Positions 40,913 through 49,541 of a stretch of DNA of 64,000 bases are shown one piece after another. Each line of letters begins with the position of its first letter. The stretch's first letter is position 1. Location of the stretch: assembly GCA_964654285.1 (NCBI GenBank), contig CAZZJC010000023.1:1-64000 (forward strand), in the 5' to 3' direction. Made by a program: the position numbers and the translations under genes. The notes under the pieces are model-generated. The model was not told where the DNA came from. It searched no databases and saw only the letters and a program-made list of their open reading frames with translations. Source of the DNA: BJHQ01 sp964654285 (GTDB lineage Bacteria; Planctomycetota; UBA11346).

Positions 40913-43192
40913 ATGCTCCCCTACCAGGACCCCACCCTTCCCATCACCCGCCGCGTCGAGGACCTGCTCGCGCGCATGACCCCCGCCGAGAAGGTCGCGC
41001 AGCTGTCGGCGCGGTACTGGGGCAAGACCGGTTCCGGTCTGTTCAGCGAACTGCCGGACGCGCTGTTCGCGGAGCAGATCCCGCTCGGCATCGGCCACAT
41101 CTGCCAGCTCGGCAAGCGGCGGCCGCGCAGCGAGGCGGCGGTGCTGGCGAACCGGGTGCAGCGGTTCTGCCGCGAAAAAACCCGCCTCGGCATCCCGGCC
41201 ATCGTGCACGAGGAGACCCTGCATGGGATGATCGCCAACGATGTCACCTGCCTGCCCGAACCGCTGACCCTGGCCGCGACCTGGGATCCGGCGCTGGTCC
41301 AGCGCGGCTTCGCGGTGGTCGGCGACGAGGCGGCCCGCGCCGGCGTCGACCAGGGCCTGTCGCCGGTGCTCGATCTCGGACGCGATCCGCGCTGGGGCCG
41401 CACCGGCGAGACCTTCGGCGAGGATCCCGCGCTGGTCGCCAGCCTGGGCGTGGCCGCGGTGCGCGGCCTGCAGGAGGATCCCGCGGGCCGCCTGCGCCTC
41501 GCCGCCACCGGCAAGCACTTCGCCGGCTACAGCCAGGGCGAAGGCGGCCATAACGTCGGCCCGTTCGCCGGGTCGCTCTTCGAATTCTGCAGCGCCCACC
41601 TGGTGCCGTGGCGGGCCGCGATCCGCGACGGCGGTCTGCGCTCGGTGATGCCCAGCTATGCCGCCGTCGACGGCCTGCCCTGCCACGCCAATGCGTGGCT
41701 GCTGCGGCATGTCCTGCGCGACCGCCTGGGATTCACCGGGCCGGTCGTCGCCGACTACGGCGGGGTGGCCGAACTGGCCGACCTCCATGCCGTCGCTGAC
41801 GGTCCGCGAGAAGCGGCGGGACGCGCCATCCGCGCCGGCATGGACCTCGAACTCCCCAACGGCGAATGCTACGACCGGAACCTCGCCGATCTCATGGCCC
41901 GCGATCCGGCGGTGGCCGAGGCGGTGGACGGATCCGTGGTTCGCGTGCTGACGCTCAAGTTCGAACTCGGCCTCTTCGAGGATCCCTATGTCGACGAGGC
42001 CGCCGCAAGCGCCGTGGCGGCTGAGGCCGACGCCGTCGCCTTGCAGCTGGCGGAACAAGGCGCCGTGCTGCTGGCGAATCCCGGCGGCATCCTGCCGCTC
42101 GATCCGGCCCGCCTGCGCAAGGTCGCGGTGGTCGGTCCGCATGCCGGCGACAACGTCCTCGGGCCGTATTTCGGCTCGCCGCGCGCGAGCGTGAACTACA
42201 TCGACGGCCTGCGGCAGGTGCTGCCGCCGGAGGTCGAACTGGTCCACGCGCCGGGCTGCCGCATCACCGGCCCGCCGATCGCCGCGATCGGCGAACTGAA
42301 CCAGCGCGATCCCGACAAGGACCACACCACCGCCCGCCTGAGCACCGCCGCCGATGACCAGGCCGCGATCGCGGCCGCGACCGCCCTCGTGCGCGGCTGC
42401 GAGGTCTGCGTCCTCGTCCTGGGCGATGATCTCGTGACCACGCATGAGAGCTTCCGCGCCAGTCCCAAGGGCGATCGCGCCGACCTCGGCCTGTGGGGCG
42501 GGCAGCGCGCCCTGCTGGCGGCGATCCGCGCCACCGGGGTGCCGCTCGTGGTGGTCCTCGCCCATGTCGGCCCCATCGCCGAACCCGATCTGATGGACGG
42601 ATCCGTGGCGATCCTCGATGTCGGCTGCCCCGGCCAGGCCGCCGGGCTGGCCACCGCGCGGGTGCTCCTGGGCCTGGCCGAACCGGGTGGACGCCTGCCC
42701 ATCACCATCCCGCGTTCGGCCGGCCATCTGCCGTGCTTCGGCAGCCACGCCGCCGCCGCCCGGCGCGGCTACGGCTTCGAGAATCATCGGGCGCTGTATC
42801 CGTTCGGATTCGGGCTCGGCTACACCACGATCGCGGTCCGTTCGGCCCGGCTGCGGCAGAGCGCGATCCCGCTCGGCCAGGAGGTCGGGATCGAGGTCGT
42901 CCTCGCCAACCAGGGCACGCGGCCGGGCAGCGAGGTGGTCCAGGTCTACCACCGCGATCTGGTCGCGGCGCGCACCCGTCCGGTGCGCGAACTGGCGGCC
43001 TTCCTCAAGGTCGTCCTCGCCCCGGGCGAACAGCGCACGGTGCATCTGAGCGTCCCGGTCGATCGGCTGGGCTACCTCGATCAGGACGCGGCATTCGTGC
43101 AGGAGCCCGGGGCGCATCGCTTCTGGGTGACGACCGGTGCCGACCCGCTGGGCGGGATCGGCCTCGACCTGGCGACCACCGCGACGGGCTGA
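40913..43192 (+). CDS. Glycoside hydrolase family 3 (beta-glucosidase/xylosidase type)
   Basis: 759 residues from ATG 40913, with AGGA upstream. GH3 N-terminal barrel: RVEDLLARMTPAEKVAQL, GLSPVLDLGRDPRWGRTGETFGEDP, KHFAGYS, and GPVVADYGGV with the nucleophile Asp281. Then the GH3 C-terminal sandwich (LAEQGAVLLANPGGILPL) and an FN3-like end (GSEVVQVYHRDL). No signal peptide, so it probably acts on imported oligosaccharides. Divergently paired with an AraC regulator. Exact sugar specificity is not readable. Confidence 0.93.
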   Translation: MLPYQDPTLPITRRVEDLLARMTPAEKVAQLSARYWGKTGSGLFSELPDALFAEQIPLGIGHICQLGKRRPRSEAAVLANRVQRFCREKTRLGIPAIVHEETLHGMIANDVTCLPEPLTLAATWDPALVQRGFAVVGDEAARAGVDQGLSPVLDLGRDPRWGRTGETFGEDPALVASLGVAAVRGLQEDPAGRLRLAATGKHFAGYSQGEGGHNVGPFAGSLFEFCSAHLVPWRAAIRDGGLRSVMPSYAAVDGLPCHANAWLLRHVLRDRLGFTGPVVADYGGVAELADLHAVADGPREAAGRAIRAGMDLELPNGECYDRNLADLMARDPAVAEAVDGSVVRVLTLKFELGLFEDPYVDEAAASAVAAEADAVALQLAEQGAVLLANPGGILPLDPARLRKVAVVGPHAGDNVLGPYFGSPRASVNYIDGLRQVLPPEVELVHAPGCRITGPPIAAIGELNQRDPDKDHTTARLSTAADDQAAIAAATALVRGCEVCVLVLGDDLVTTHESFRASPKGDRADLGLWGGQRALLAAIRATGVPLVVVLAHVGPIAEPDLMDGSVAILDVGCPGQAAGLATARVLLGLAEPGGRLPITIPRSAGHLPCFGSHAAAARRGYGFENHRALYPFGFGLGYTTIAVRSARLRQSAIPLGQEVGIEVVLANQGTRPGSEVVQVYHRDLVAARTRPVRELAAFLKVVLAPGEQRTVHLSVPVDRLGYLDQDAAFVQEPGAHRFWVTTGADPLGGIGLDLATTATG

Positions 43193-43214
43193 ACCCGGAT
43201 CGGGTGGAGCGGTC

Positions 43215-44342
43215 CTACCCCAAGGCGCGGCAGCGGGCCTGCCAGCGCGTCGCGTCGCGGCGTTGGATGCGACGGGCGGTTTCGGCGAGCCGCACCGCCG
43301 TCGCGTGGTAATTGCGGCGATTGGTCTGCTGCGAGGCTTCGATCAGGTTCGCCGGCAGGGATGCGTACGTGTGGATGGCTCCCCAGAGCGACAGGGCCAT
43401 GCCGGCGATGGAGTCGTTGTCGCGGCCGTACCAGACCGACAGGCCCAGGACCTTCCGCCAGTCGTCGCCGCCCCAGAGCAGGCAGGCCAATGCGACCGGC
43501 AGTTCCTCGATCGATGCGAGCATCGACGGGCGTCCCAGGTCGCTGACGCAGATGGCCAGCGGCGAGTCGTCGCTGGTGTGGCCCGTGCGCTGATCGAAGG
43601 GGGCTATGGCGGCGCGGATGCGGGCGATGGCGGTGTGCAGGTCATCGGCGGGATTGACCGCGGACAGGCAGGCGGCGATGGCCTTGCCGGTGCCGTCGCG
43701 GGCGAGCTCGCGGGCGCACGCCAGGATCTCGGGAAGGGGCGAGCCGCCGAGGGCCTGGGCCATGCAGGCGGCCATGACGGCAGCGGCCTCGACGGCGAAG
43801 GATTCGTTGTGGGCCATGGCCCAGGCGGCCGCCTCGGCATAGGCGCTGACGGGATCGCCGGCATTGATGGCTCCGGTTGGCCAGGAATACATGGCGATTC
43901 CGCAATTGACGCAGTTGCCGACGCCGGCGCTGCGCGGATCGACCGAGGTGCAGCGCAGGCGGACGTAGGGGAACTTCTCGGGCCACCACAGGCGTTCTAT
44001 CAGCGCCATCTCGCGTTGGCGCTCGGGGACGAAGACCATGCGATCGCACATGTTGGCCATCACCAGCTTGGCCCACCCGTGCGCGTCCAGATGGTCTTCG
44101 GCGGCCACATAGGCATCGATGAGGGCCTCCACCATCAGGGTGTCATCGGTGATGCGGCCGTCGCCCTTTCCGAAGGTGCCGTCGGGCTGCACGATGGTTG
44201 GCGGGATGAAGGCCTCGACGACCGGGTTCGGGTAGAGTTTGCGGATGCGCTCCGGACCCCACCCCTCGAGGGGAGCCCCCATGGCGTCGCCGATGGCCCC
44301 ACCGGCATACGCGCCGGCGATGCGTTCACAGAAGTGGTCCAT
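43215..44342 (-). CDS. ADP-ribosylglycohydrolase family protein
   Basis: 375 residues from ATG 44342, which has GGAGGA 8 nt upstream (a second ATG at 44360 is less well placed). Metal-binding motifs of the family: GAIGDAMGAPLEG at about residue 15-27, GRITDDTLMVEAL, and the C-terminal GRDNDSIAGMALSLWGA. Family members cleave ADP-ribose from proteins or hydrolyse related nucleoside sugars. In carbohydrate loci of this kind the natural substrate is unclear. Divergent from an AraC-family gene, with 102 bp between the starts, suggesting shared control. Confidence 0.88.
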   Translation of the reverse strand: MDHFCERIAGAYAGGAIGDAMGAPLEGWGPERIRKLYPNPVVEAFIPPTIVQPDGTFGKGDGRITDDTLMVEALIDAYVAAEDHLDAHGWAKLVMANMCDRMVFVPERQREMALIERLWWPEKFPYVRLRCTSVDPRSAGVGNCVNCGIAMYSWPTGAINAGDPVSAYAEAAAWAMAHNESFAVEAAAVMAACMAQALGGSPLPEILACARELARDGTGKAIAACLSAVNPADDLHTAIARIRAAIAPFDQRTGHTSDDSPLAICVSDLGRPSMLASIEELPVALACLLWGGDDWRKVLGLSVWYGRDNDSIAGMALSLWGAIHTYASLPANLIEASQQTNRRNYHATAVRLAETARRIQRRDATRWQARCRALG

Positions 44343-44444
44343 GCTGAAGTCCTCCGCCATGCATTTTCCGCCAGGGCAATCCCTTTCAATGGTTCGGAAG
44401 TCCATCGTGGTTGGCCGATCGTCCGCCGGTCCTAGGCTCATGGT

Positions 44445-45311
44445 ATGGGTGGATCCGCAACGCTTCCCTGGTCGCCCTGGATCCTCAGCACCGGGGGAGA
44501 ACCGCGGCCCTTCCCCTGGAGCAAGGATCCCCGTCGCCTGCCCTTCTGGCTGGTGGTCGTCCTCCTGTCCGGCGAAGAGGAGATCCATGGAACCAGGGAG
44601 ATCCTGCGGGTGCGGGCGGGTCAGGCCTATGCGATCCCCCCAGGCCAGGAACATCGTCTGCTCAGCCGGGCCGGCAGCCATCCCGTCTGGTTCCATCTGG
44701 AGCTGATCTGGCATCAGGATCGGGGGCGCGATGGCCATGACCGCCTGCCCAGTCCCACCCTGCGCGGCGCCGCGAAACCAGGGCAACCCGGATGGGAAGC
44801 CTTCGGCGACGATGCGCCGGGCATGCTTGCCCCGGCGGCGACCGGTCGCCGGCTTGCCGGCCTGGCCTCGCGGCTGTCGCGCACCTGGATGGCCGGAGAC
44901 CGCGGAAGCCGTCTCGCATGCAGCTGGGAACTTGCCGCCATCCTGGCGACCTGGCGCGAGCGGCATTCCAGGGCCGGAACCTTGCTGGCCCCGGCCGAGG
45001 CGCTGATCCGCAGGGATCCGGCCGCACCCCGGTCCTTGGCCGCGCTGGCCCGGGCGTGCGGCCTGGGTCGCAGCCGATTCTGCGAGGAATGGCAGCGCAG
45101 CCACGGCGTGCCCCCGGCAGCCTGGATGCGCCGCCAACGCCTGCGACACGCGGCGGAGCTCCTCGATGGCACCGACATGACCGTGGCCGCCATCGCTCAC
45201 CATGCCGGTTTCGCCGAACCATCGGCATTCATCCGGGCCTTCCGCCGCTGGCAGGGTGTGAGTCCGGGAAGCTGGAGGGCCCGGAAACCGGTCGCCGGAT
45301 CGCAGTCATGA
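44445..45311 (+). CDS. AraC-family transcriptional regulator
   Basis: 288 residues. N-terminal cupin-like domain (REILRVRAGQAYAIPPGQEH) followed by AraC double HTH at about 190-280: PRSLAALARACGLGRSRFCEEWQRSHG and TVAAIAHHAGFAEPSAFIRAFRRWQGVSPGSW. Divergent from the ADP-ribosylglycohydrolase. Ligand unknown, presumably a sugar. Confidence 0.88.
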   Translation: MGGSATLPWSPWILSTGGEPRPFPWSKDPRRLPFWLVVVLLSGEEEIHGTREILRVRAGQAYAIPPGQEHRLLSRAGSHPVWFHLELIWHQDRGRDGHDRLPSPTLRGAAKPGQPGWEAFGDDAPGMLAPAATGRRLAGLASRLSRTWMAGDRGSRLACSWELAAILATWRERHSRAGTLLAPAEALIRRDPAAPRSLAALARACGLGRSRFCEEWQRSHGVPPAAWMRRQRLRHAAELLDGTDMTVAAIAHHAGFAEPSAFIRAFRRWQGVSPGSWRARKPVAGSQS

Positions 45312-45709
45312 ATCCCGAGGAACCACCGGCCTGCCATCGGGTGGCGGTTTCCGGCGGTGCGGCTCGCCCTGGCCGTGAGCGCGGCGCCCGCTGGCGGCCG
45401 GATCCGGGCGCTTGCGCTCGGACGCCTGGTGGGGTCCGCCAACGCCGGTTCCTTGTCCAAGTACGGCAAGCCCACTTCCACCGTGGCCGCGTATCGGCTG
45501 TCGGCCACCGGCGCGCCAGGGTCCGGGAACTTCCAACGCCCTTCCCTTTGCCGGCATCCTCCGCGACGGCGGGGCCAGCGGGCGCTGAAGCGGCGAACAG
45601 CGCTGATCCAGGCGGCCCGCCGGGGTAAACCTGCATTTCCAAGGATGCCTCGGTCGGGAGGGTCTCCGGAACGTGTGTTCCGGCTGGTCATGGGATCCGG
45701 GGTCTGGGA
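45312..45709. other. Convergent intergenic region, no gene recognised
   Basis: 398 bp between the 3' ends of two AraC-type regulators. Long open frames exist on both strands, but their composition is not convincing as protein. The only definite structure is the hairpin at 45666-45683. It may hold a decayed gene. Confidence 0.5.
45666..45683. terminator. Hairpin CCGGAAC-GTGT-GTTCCGG
   Basis: Perfect 7-bp stem with a 4-nt loop, 26 bp beyond the stop of the XylR-like gene (minus strand). Placed to terminate it, though without a T-run. Confidence 0.5.
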
Positions 45710-46837
45710 TCAGTGCTGATGGGCGCGGTAGCGGAACTCGCTGGGACTGATGGCGTGTTCCAGGAGAAATGCCCGCTCCAGGGTGCGCAGGGTGGCGAAG
45801 CCGTGAGCATGGGCCAGTGTGGCGATGGGCGTTTCCGTGGCGAGGAGGTCGGCGGTGAAGCGTTCGATGCGCTGGCGGGCGAACCATTGCCGTGGGGATT
45901 GACCGGTGGCCGCCACAAAGCGGCGGCTCAGGGTCGGCTGCGAGACTCCGGCGGATTTGACCAGCTGCTCCAGGGAAGGGGTGTTCCCGCGCCATTGTTG
46001 GATCAAGCGATCCACCAGCGCGTCCCCGGTTGTGCCATGGAGGGCCGTGGATTGCCGTGCGACGACGCGCAGCGGTCTGATGCGAATAGGCTGTTCCGGT
46101 GGCGGCTGGCCGCAGAGCAGACGCTGCAATTCCTGGCCGGCCCGGTAGCCCAGGTACCAGAAGGGGATCTGGATGCTGGATAAGGTGGGCCGCACCTGGG
46201 TACACATGGGCAGATCGTCAACCCCGAGAATTCCCGCGTCCTGGGGGATTTCCAGGCCATGGGCGATGCATACCGCCCTGAACCAGTTGGCAGCACGGTC
46301 CTGATGGAAGAAGAGGCCGACCGGACCAGGCAGGCCTCGAATGGCCGCGACCAGACGGGCATCCTGGTCCCAGACATCCCGGCCTTCGACCGGAAGGGCC
46401 GTTGAAATGCGGTCGCAGGCAAGCCCGATGGAGGCGCAGGCAGCCGCACAGGCGGCATAACGCCGGTTGCGGATCTCCACCTGATGATGGCCGATCAGGG
46501 CGACGTGGCGGTATCCGGCCTGCTGCAAATGGGTGGCAGCCATGAGGCCCATGGCGCCTTCATCCACCTCAATCCGGGTACGCAGGATTTCTGGCGGGGC
46601 AAAACAACCACAGGTGACGACAGGAAGTCTTCGTCCATGGATGACTTCCCAGAAATGCGCGGATCCGTCGAGGAAGCCCACGGCGGCATCCACCCTGCTG
46701 ATCATGCCCTGTTCGACTTCGAGTTTGAAATCTGAAGGAACGTACAACCGCCAGGGGAGTCGGTGTGCCTGGATATACCTGTCCATTCCTGCCGCGAGAT
46801 GATCGCCCACCGTCAGGATGACTATTTCCGTCGCCAT
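45710..46837 (-). CDS. XylR-type (LacI-sensor plus AraC HTH) regulator
   Basis: 375 residues. Residues about 1-270 form a periplasmic-binding-protein-like sensor of the LacI/XylR kind (GMISRVDAAVGFLDG, ATHLQQAGYRHVALIG, GILGVDDLPMCTQVRPTLSSIQIP). Residues about 275-375 form an AraC double HTH (SLEQLVKSAGVSQPTLSRRFVAATGQSPRQWFARQRI, then IATLAHAHGFATLRTLERAF). The layout is that of the xylose operon regulator. Divergent from the secreted PQQ-like protein, so likely the controller of the 47-56 kb glycan genes. Effector sugar inferred only. Confidence 0.9.
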   Translation of the reverse strand: MATEIVILTVGDHLAAGMDRYIQAHRLPWRLYVPSDFKLEVEQGMISRVDAAVGFLDGSAHFWEVIHGRRLPVVTCGCFAPPEILRTRIEVDEGAMGLMAATHLQQAGYRHVALIGHHQVEIRNRRYAACAAACASIGLACDRISTALPVEGRDVWDQDARLVAAIRGLPGPVGLFFHQDRAANWFRAVCIAHGLEIPQDAGILGVDDLPMCTQVRPTLSSIQIPFWYLGYRAGQELQRLLCGQPPPEQPIRIRPLRVVARQSTALHGTTGDALVDRLIQQWRGNTPSLEQLVKSAGVSQPTLSRRFVAATGQSPRQWFARQRIERFTADLLATETPIATLAHAHGFATLRTLERAFLLEHAISPSEFRYRAHQH

Positions 46838-47245
46838 GTTGTTTAATTTCGTCGCGTCTGTCGCTCAGGCAATCCTTCTGGGTCAGCCGTCGCGTCGAAT
46901 CATATGGCATTGTGGTTCAGATATTTGTGTGGATGTCCCGACCTCAGGCAGAGCCAGTCGATGGCCGCGGCACCCAGGTTCAGCCCGTCATGCAACACTG
47001 GGGGGACAAGGTGGTATCCTACGTCCAGCCTGCAGCACACCGCCAAGGCCCGGCGGCGATTCCAGCCGCGAGGAAACGCCCATGTCACGAAGGGAAGTCC
47101 GGCTTGCCTGCAGCACGCCCGTGTCCCGTCGCAGAGCCGACCCCGGTTCAGCGGTGCAGATGCAGCGGGGCCAGGGCCCGCAGTCCCCCCCGCCGAAACC
47201 CATCGCCCTCGTCAGCCGGGCAAAACCGTTCGAAAAGAAGACCGC
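46838..47245. other. Divergent control region of XylR-like gene and PQQ-like gene
   Basis: 408 bp. An AT-richer core lies at about 46838-46930 (GTTTAATTTC; ATCATATGG; CAGATATTTGTG), fitting promoters in both directions. The word CGTCGCGTC occurs at 46850-46858 and 46888-46896 in the same orientation, 38 bp apart: possible operator half-sites. The remaining 300 bp up to the ATG look like a long untranslated leader with no gene. Confidence 0.45.
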
Positions 47246-49156
47246 ATGAAAGCCAGGCTCTGCCTCCTGATGACCGCAGCCATCGTAGCCGCTGCGACCG
47301 AGGTCCCCTTCGCTCACGCTGACTGGAAACCATCCCCCACTGCCCCGGTCGGCTTCGCCGGCCAGGGCAACAACTGGTATCCGGGTGCGACTCCTCCCAC
47401 CGAGTGGTCCGACAGCGCAGGCGCACCAGCCAGGAACATACGCTGGAAGGCGCCTATTCCCGGTTGGACCGATGCCCAGCCCATCGTGGTCGGCACGCGG
47501 ATCATCGGCGTGTATTCGCCGCACCACGTCGTCTGCTATGATGCTGAAACCGGCAAGGTGCTGTGGAAGGATGAACTGAGGCTGATGAGCCTGCCGGTCC
47601 TGGACAAGGACGGCAAGACCATCGGCCCGGTGCCCGCGGCCGATCAGACCGCCAGGCAGCAACTGCTGTTCGAGCGGGCGCTGGCCCAGGTGCGGGTCCA
47701 CATGGCGACCTGGCTGCATTATCGCGGCGGTGGGATGCTCAAAAGTCTGGAAGAGCGCCGCCCGCTGATCCAATACTTGGCCGAGACCATGACGAGTTGG
47801 CGCGCGGATCTTGAACGCGATTTCCCCAGCCTGGTGCCGGACCTGGACAGGGATCTCCAACTCTACCAGGCGGCCTTGACCCAGACCCCCGAGCAGATCA
47901 TGGAAAAGACCGAGGGTTTGCGCAAAGGCCACGGCAACTTCCGCAATGCCGTCACCAAGGCCCTGGGTCTGGTATCCCTGGCCAGCAATTGGCAGGGCAG
48001 CCTCAGTGATGTGGCCGCTGTTCCCGTCTCCGACGGCGAGGTGGTCTGCATCACCATGGGTTTCGGCCAGATCGCCGCATATGAGATCGCCACCGGCAAA
48101 CGGCTTTGGGCTTGGCGGCATCCCCGGATGAATCCCGGCCCGGTCAACCACGCGGCCTCGCCGCTGCTGTGGAAGGATCTCCTGCTGATTCCGGCTCCTT
48201 CCATGACCCAGAACAAGGACTCCAGCAAGGGTCGCGTTTCCAACCAGATGTCGCTGATGGCCATTGATAAACGCAGCGGCGCGGTGCGTTGGGAGACTCC
48301 CGATCGCATCACCAGGGGCCAGGAGACGGCATGGATGCCGGGTGCGACCCATGGCATCCATGAGTCTCCGCATCTGATGCTCTTTCCCCTGGGGAATGGG
48401 CAGATCCGCGCACTGGTGATCAGCGGCACCGGTCACCTGGTGGATGCCGAGACCGGCGCGGCGCTGGGGCAGTTACGGGGCCATGCCGAGGATCCCAAGC
48501 TGATCACCTCGGACCTGAAGGGGTTCTCGTCCGGTCACGGCTTCACCGCCACCCTGGGCGACCGGGTCTATCGCGGCACGGCCGAGGATAATTTCAGTCC
48601 GGCGATCTACATCACCCAGCTCCGACTGGAACCTGACAACACGATCGGGCAGATCCCTGGGCCTGCCACCGAGCTCAGATCCTCCCAAGGCCCGTTCGCG
48701 CTCTCGGACTCCCTGCTGGCCCTGGGCAAGGCTGTGCACCCGCAGACTGGCGCCACCCTGGCCGATCTGGGACGACCGGCCAGCGCCATCATCGCCGGTC
48801 AGCATCTGATCCTGGCCGACTCCTGCGGCGCCAGCACTGGACCCAAGCAACACGACAGCAGCGATGTCCTGGCTTTGTCGGTCCGCGTCCTGAACCTGGC
48901 CGATCCAGCCAAGCCCAGGCTGATCGCCACCAATGTGATCCAGGCGAAGGGCCATACCCCCGACATCAGCGCCCAGTATTTCCCCAGGTTCGCCACCGAA
49001 GCATCCTGGCGCCGCTGGGGCGCCCTGGCCCCTGGCCATGTCAACTACCAGGGTATCGGCTTCAACTTTACCACCGACATCGCCGGTCTGACCGCCCACG
49101 GCAAGCGCATTTACGTCCATTCCCCATCCTGGCTGTACTGCATCGGCGAGAAATGA
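47246..49156 (+). CDS. Secreted PQQ-like beta-propeller protein (paralogue A)
   Basis: 636 residues from ATG 47246 (AAGAAGA upstream). Signal peptide MKARLCLLMTAAIVAAATEVPFAHA. Just after it comes GNNWYPGATPPTEW (41-54), shared with the protein at 53132-55924. Propeller blades carry PQQ-type motifs: CYDAETGKVLWKDEL, AAYEIATGKRLWAWRHP, AIDKRSGAVRWETPD. Between blades, residues about 135-245 form a helical insertion not usual in such propellers. Such folds bind ligands or proteins; catalysis by a PQQ dehydrogenase is not indicated. First gene of the presumed XylR-controlled set. Confidence 0.82.
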   Translation: MKARLCLLMTAAIVAAATEVPFAHADWKPSPTAPVGFAGQGNNWYPGATPPTEWSDSAGAPARNIRWKAPIPGWTDAQPIVVGTRIIGVYSPHHVVCYDAETGKVLWKDELRLMSLPVLDKDGKTIGPVPAADQTARQQLLFERALAQVRVHMATWLHYRGGGMLKSLEERRPLIQYLAETMTSWRADLERDFPSLVPDLDRDLQLYQAALTQTPEQIMEKTEGLRKGHGNFRNAVTKALGLVSLASNWQGSLSDVAAVPVSDGEVVCITMGFGQIAAYEIATGKRLWAWRHPRMNPGPVNHAASPLLWKDLLLIPAPSMTQNKDSSKGRVSNQMSLMAIDKRSGAVRWETPDRITRGQETAWMPGATHGIHESPHLMLFPLGNGQIRALVISGTGHLVDAETGAALGQLRGHAEDPKLITSDLKGFSSGHGFTATLGDRVYRGTAEDNFSPAIYITQLRLEPDNTIGQIPGPATELRSSQGPFALSDSLLALGKAVHPQTGATLADLGRPASAIIAGQHLILADSCGASTGPKQHDSSDVLALSVRVLNLADPAKPRLIATNVIQAKGHTPDISAQYFPRFATEASWRRWGALAPGHVNYQGIGFNFTTDIAGLTAHGKRIYVHSPSWLYCIGEK

Positions 49157-49229
49157 ACCCCGTTCGCTGTTTTCCCAGGAACCGGTCCGCATGCTGCCGG
49201 AGTGGATCCCAGGTGGCGCGACCAGGCCT

Positions 49230-49470
49230 CATCCGCCCCTCCGACCTAGCGGGGCTTGCGCCGCAGCCCGACTGCCCCGCTGCGCGGCTTGCCTGCTGCG
49301 CCTGTCCCCGCTGCGCGGGGATCGGACGGCGGGACGGCGGCTGCGCCACCCTCCCGCTGCGCGGGACCAAGCCCATCCCCGCTCACTCGCTTGCTCCTCG
49401 GGGGATTGCTCCTCGCGGGGCGCTACCCCGCTACACCCCGCCAGGGGCGCTCGCCCCTGGACCCGGATGG
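49230..49470 (-). repeat. Modular GC-rich hairpin array
   Basis: Intergenic between paralogue A and the MGH1-like gene (gap 49157-49541). Clear palindromes: CCCCG-CTGCG-CGGGG (49306-49320), TCCCG-CTGCG-CGGGA (49352-49366) and CCAGGGGCG-CT-CGCCCCTGG (49441-49460), with further copies between. On the minus strand it begins CCGGGTCCAGGGG, the same word that opens the hairpin block near 60.3 kb and 20.8 kb. Related to those arrays, but with different stem sequences. Confidence 0.7.
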
Positions 49471-49541
49471 AACCGACTCGGGCGGAAGTCTGACGTCCAG
49501 AGTCAAACGCCTTCGCTCAACGACCCCAGGAAGGATCCCAT

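Noticed and set aside
45357..45719. Small genes in the 45.3-45.7 kb gap on either strand
   Set aside because: Compositionally uneven, no recognisable start signal or motif; left as possible decayed sequence.
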